DNA of 36,616 nt from Rhodocyclales bacterium RIFCSPLOWO2_02_FULL_63_24 (GTDB lineage Bacteria; Pseudomonadota; Gammaproteobacteria; Burkholderiales; Rhodocyclaceae): the NCBI GenBank assembly GCA_001828935.1, contig MHZX01000057.1, positions 1 to 36,616 of the forward strand. The letters are read 5' to 3'. The translations under genes and the position numbers were made by a program. The notes beneath the pieces are model-generated. The model did no database searches. It was given only the letters and a program-made list of their open reading frames with translations, and was not told the DNA's origin. This document shows positions 34,144 to 36,616 of this stretch, one piece after another. Every line of letters starts with the position of its first letter. Position 1 is the first letter of the stretch.

Positions 34144-34405
34144 AGATCGCCTTTCCTTTGCGCCAATAACCGGCGCCGATGATTCGAATAACCGAAGCGC
34201 GGTACGTGAACCGCACCGTGAGCACACCGCCGTCAACTTCTCCGAAGCAATAGAATCGTTCTTCGGTTTGGCTGTGCGCCTCGTCCTTGGCTATCACGCG
34301 CTGCGGGTCCGCAAAGGCGTATTGAGCACGGGAGAAGGAGACCCCGTGCTTTCTCTGATTCTCCGCGTCCTTGTCTGGGTCCCAATCAAAGCGAGTCTTA
34401 GCCAT
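34121..34405 (-). CDS. BrnT-family toxin (second copy in array)
   Basis: A 94-residue BrnT/RelE-fold ribonuclease toxin. The family layout is clear: an N-terminal FDWDPDKDAENQRKHGVSFSRA, the middle DPQRVIAKDEAHSQTEERFYCFGEV, and a C-terminal VRFTYRASVIRIIGAGYWRKG. BrnT toxins inhibit translation by cleaving RNA and are neutralised by a downstream-encoded antitoxin, here the CopG-like gene. The start at 34405 gives a standard N-terminus, though I see no strong ribosome site. The gene begins 52 bp after attC site 1. Confidence 0.85.
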   Translation of the reverse strand: MAKTRFDWDPDKDAENQRKHGVSFSRAQYAFADPQRVIAKDEAHSQTEERFYCFGEVDGGVLTVRFTYRASVIRIIGAGYWRKGKAIYERENAA

Positions 34406-34457
34406 GGAAGCAGAGTATCACTAGCCCATACAAAAAGCCATACGCCGATATGGAGAG

Positions 34458-34524
34458 CCCCACACGTAGAAGTAACCGGCCTGCGCGGCTTTTTGCGCAG
34501 GTCCGGTGGAATGATGGGTTCGAC
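34458..34524 (-). other. integron attC site 1 (degenerate boxes)
   Basis: On minus: R''-like GTCGAAC (34524-34518), CCATCATTCCACCGGAC, the central stem CTGCGC ... GCGCAG with loop AAAAAGCC, then GCCGGTTACTTCTAC and an R'-like GTGTGGGG (34465-34458). The centre and flanks align base for base with attC site 2. The R' box carries one extra base compared with GTTGGGG, and the two boxes are no longer well complementary. The site may therefore be a weak or inactive recombination site. Confidence 0.7.
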
Positions 34525-34548
34525 CCAACATGCATATGGCGTGACGGG

Positions 34549-34824
34549 TTACGCCGGAGAATGATTTTTAAGCCATTCGCGTAAAGCGGCATCAACGCGG
34601 GTTTGCCAACCCTCGCCACTTTCGCGGAAGCGCTCCACCACTTCCCGCGACAACCGAATGGTGATGCGTTCTTTTGTCGGGGTTTTCTGAGGGCCACGCA
34701 CGCCCAGCTTTTTCCTGAGCGACGCCGGCAGCACTTCTGCGGCCGGCTTGAATTTCGCCATATCTTCGGCGGTTAGTTCGCGGACTTCACCGTCTGCGCT
34801 AATCAAGGGTTTGCGGCTTGCCAT
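34549..34824 (-). CDS. brnA: BrnA antitoxin
   Basis: A 91-residue antitoxin of the BrnA family. The ribbon-helix-helix-like region is TKERITIRLSREVVERFRESGEGW followed by TRVDAALREWL, which binds the promoter DNA and the toxin. The start at 34824 (MASRKPLIS) is preceded by AGAGAGG about 9 bp away and overlaps the brnT 3' end by 26 bp. A start at 34845 would add seven residues. The antitoxin follows the toxin, the normal order for this family. It ends 24 bp before attC site 1. Confidence 0.9.
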   Translation of the reverse strand: MASRKPLISADGEVRELTAEDMAKFKPAAEVLPASLRKKLGVRGPQKTPTKERITIRLSREVVERFRESGEGWQTRVDAALREWLKNHSPA

Positions 34825-35077
34825 ATCGAATTGCCTCTCTTGCATTGGCCTTACGAAAGCTGATTACCCGGATGCCTGTCTCGGTCTCGGTGAAACACAG
34901 TACATGTAGCCTACGATCCAAGTAGCACAGCGCGATGTAACGGGTTTCGCCATATGCCTTTCGGGTGTCTGGGAACACCAGCGCAGTATTGAAATCAACC
35001 TCCTTAGCCCGCTCGAACGAGAGGTGGCGCTCTTTGATGTTCTTCTCGTTCTTGATCGGGTCGAAGTCGACTTCCAT
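34799..35077 (-). CDS. brnT: BrnT toxin
   Basis: A 92-residue BrnT ribonuclease toxin. Family features: FDPIKNEKNIKERHLSFERA at the N-terminus, the FNTALVFPD strand, RYIALCYLDRRLHVLCFTE and the C-terminal IRVISFRKANAREAIRY. A strong sigma-70 promoter lies just upstream (positions 35085-35113), so this is the best-driven gene of the array. It sits between the 3' end of the reverse-transcriptase intron and attC site 1. Confidence 0.93.
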   Translation of the reverse strand: MEVDFDPIKNEKNIKERHLSFERAKEVDFNTALVFPDTRKAYGETRYIALCYLDRRLHVLCFTETETGIRVISFRKANAREAIRYGKPQTLD

Positions 35078-35084
35078 AGTTTAG

Positions 35085-35129
35085 ATCGTATGCACAAATA
35101 GGTAACGTGTCAAGTTTTTTGTATGCACA
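35085..35129 (-). promoter_or_regulatory. brnTA promoter with paired 9-bp direct repeats
   Basis: On minus, TTGACA (35113-35108) and TACGAT (35090-35085) are separated by 17 bp, an excellent sigma-70 promoter. The 9-mer TGTGCATAC occurs twice in direct orientation: at 35129-35121, just upstream of the -35, and at 35096-35088, overlapping the -10. The repeats are 33 bp apart, about three helical turns. BrnA is known to repress its own promoter, so these are candidate BrnA operators by inference. An imperfect hairpin (CCACCT/AGGTGG) follows the intron end at about 35135-35165. Confidence 0.7.
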
Positions 35130-35167
35130 GCCACCTATCCCTACGCCCCGGGTGAAGGTGGGGTCGA

Positions 35168-36616
35168 ATCGGGATAGGAAGAAGCCTCGCGGCCCCTCCC
35201 TCCCGCACCACCGGACGTACGGGTCACGTATCCGGCGGTTCGATGAATTGAATTCCTACCGTGGCGCAAGGCTGGGTAGTCCCATGGTTTCGAAGAAGCG
35301 CAATGGTAGCGCGAACGCCAATGCCGGTGTCTTCGACAGCCGCCACGGACCATGCGCCGACTTGCTAGTGTTCCACGCTTCGCGCACCGTTACGCCGCGC
35401 TTGCGCAGTTCCCGATAGCCGGCTGGCCCCCATTGTTTCCAGAGATAGCAGCGCAACTTGCGTCATACCCACTTGTCGATCTCGCGCAGAGGACTCAGCA
35501 CCTCGGCGATGCCGAAGTACGCTTTCCAGCCAAGCAGGGTTTCTCTCAGCTCCGCAACGATTTTGCCAATGGTGTTGCCTCTGGTACGACGGGTCAGTTC
35601 CCGCACCCGGTCCTTCAGCTTCTCGATAGCCTTGTCGGCCACCTTCAGCTTCGCCCCGTTGCGGCTGACCGTGAAGCCCAGGAACTTGCGGTTCATGGGC
35701 CGATCCACCGCGCTGATGAAGCCCCTGCGTAGTGGGCTAAGCTCGCAAAAGACGCGAGCAAAGCCACTACGGATCTTCAGCGGATTCACTGTGAGTCTCA
35801 GTGTGTCGCTGACGTAGCGTGTCACGCTCGCCATCACCCGCTGGCCCGCGCGTTTGCTCTTGACGAGGATGTTGCAGTCGTCGGCATAGCGGGCGAAGCG
35901 GTGGCCGCGCCGGTCGAGTTCCCAATCCAGTTCATCGAGCACCACGTTGGCCAGCACCGGCGACAGCGGCCCGCCTTGCGGCACGCCCAAGTGGGTGGGC
36001 TCGATTTGCCCGTCCACGCTGACGCCGGTCTTCAGGAAGCGATTGACCAGGCGCAGCAGGTCGGCATCCGGGCAGCGGCTATTGAGCCGCGCCATCAGCC
36101 GGTCCTGATTGACCCGGTCGAAGAAGGCTTGCAGGTCCATATCCACCACCCAGCCGTAACCTGCGCGGATGTTCGCCTGCACTTCGCGCACGGCCTGATG
36201 GGCCGAGCGTTGCGGACGGAATCCGTAGCTGTGGCGGTGAAAATGCGGTTCCCATTGCGCCGAGACGACTTGCGCGATGGCTTGCTGGATGAAGCGGTCC
36301 ACCACCGTGGGAATGCCCAAGGGGCGGGTCTTGCCATCGCCCTTCGGGATTTCGACACGCAGCACCGGTTGCGGGCGATAGGTGCCGGCGTCCAGTTGCA
36401 CGCGAATTTCCAGCCAGTGGTGGAACAGGTACTCAGGGAGTTCATCGACCGTCATGCCGTCGATGCCCGGCGCGCCTTTGTTCCGGCGCACTTGCTTCAA
36501 TGCACGCTGTAGATTGCCCCGTTCAACTACTTGGGCATACAGCGTTTGGGTGTGAATCGACTCCGGTTGTCCTGACGATCCAGCGGCGAGTTCATCCTGC
36601 GGCGTGGCCGCAGCCT
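35168..36616 (-). mobile_element. group II intron with reverse transcriptase (5' end beyond window)
   Basis: The 3' end is at 35168 (…TATCCCGAT|T). Immediately inside it is a domain V-like hairpin, ACCGCCGG…CCGGTGGT (minus, about 35233-35199), and a domain VI-like arm with a bulged A before TCCCGAT. The lack of an endonuclease domain in the reverse transcriptase and the TATCCCGATT end fit bacterial class C introns. The 3' end shares long stretches with the short element at 32819. The 5' end, and hence the insertion site, lies outside the window. Confidence 0.82.
35256..36616 (-). pseudogene. group II intron reverse transcriptase/maturase with an in-frame TGA
   Basis: The reading frame is open from the right edge (36614 inwards) through NLQRALKQVRRNKGAPGIDGM, the reverse-transcriptase fingers and palm with IPKGDGKTRPLGIPTVVDR and the catalytic YADD at 35888-35877. 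It reaches DKWV and then a TGA at 35465-35463. The same frame continues after the TGA with RKLRCYLWKQWGPAGYREL and FETMGLPSLAPR, the normal maturase (X) domain, ending at 35256. In relatives an arginine usually stands at the stop position, so a CGA-to-TGA change is likely. The truncated 3' fragment is about 68 residues. The N-terminus is missing off the window. No DNA endonuclease domain is present, as in class C. Confidence 0.86.

Noticed and set aside
35135..35165. imperfect hairpin beside the intron 3' end as a terminator
   Set aside because: It has no T-tract, lies upstream of the brnTA promoter, and class C introns target hairpins on their 5' side, not this side.
1..36616. CRISPR arrays, tRNA or rRNA genes
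   Set aside because: I saw no regularly spaced repeats and no tRNA or rRNA sequence. The repeated attC centres near 33,250, 33,815 and 34,490 are too few, unevenly spaced and separated by genes.

Overview
The window looks like a chromosomal segment of a GC-rich betaproteobacterium. The gene content and order (radA-alr next to lplT, a long rpsB-to-rnhB envelope cluster, glnD beside map) best fit the Rhodocyclales or a neighbouring Nitrosomonadales group such as Sterolibacteriaceae. That placement is inference from gene order and protein character; no 16S gene is present.

Positions 1-10,000 hold housekeeping genes, nearly all on the minus strand: radA (cut by the left edge), alr, a LysR regulator, then lplT on plus, and a tightly overlapping minus-strand run of a YhcC-type radical SAM protein, a CDF/ZnT9-like transporter, a type-4 uracil-DNA glycosylase, rimI, tsaB, an SPFH protein and its NfeD partner. 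A plus-strand HU gene with its own promoter region and terminator follows.

Positions 10,600-25,950 form one minus-strand envelope and translation cluster, read from rpsB leftwards: rpsB, tsf, pyrH, frr, uppS, cdsA, dxr, rseP, bamA, skp, lpxD, fabZ, lpxA, lpxB, rnhB and a SpoU-type RNA methyltransferase. It joins translation factors, UMP kinase, isoprenoid and undecaprenyl carrier synthesis, CDP-diacylglycerol synthesis, outer-membrane protein assembly and lipid A synthesis. Most junctions overlap or are a few bases apart. Exceptions are spacers that carry repeats: a 25-bp inverted repeat (rpsB-tsf) and two copies of a ~98-bp dispersed element (tsf-pyrH and lpxB-rnhB). map, glnD and a cyclic-nucleotide-binding protein run divergently on plus from 26,152.

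Positions 30,000-32,260 hold poorly characterised genes: an exported alpha/beta hydrolase, a conserved-looking 91-aa protein, a small exported protein and a one-TM protein.

From about 32,390 to the right edge the DNA changes character. All genes are small, on minus, and separated by three related ~70-bp sites that I read as integron attC sites. The cassettes are: brnT/brnA; a second BrnT-like toxin with a CopG/BrnA-like antitoxin; and an unknown zinc-ribbon protein coupled to an unknown 88-aa protein. The left-most attC is split at its core box by a ~400-nt ORF-less group II intron-like element, exactly the target expected for group IIC-attC introns. A DUF4440/SnoaL-like gene lies just beyond it. 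At the right edge a second group II intron carries a reverse transcriptase/maturase gene, which runs off the window and is interrupted by an in-frame TGA. No integron integrase is visible. It either lies beyond the right edge or this is an integrase-less attC cluster.
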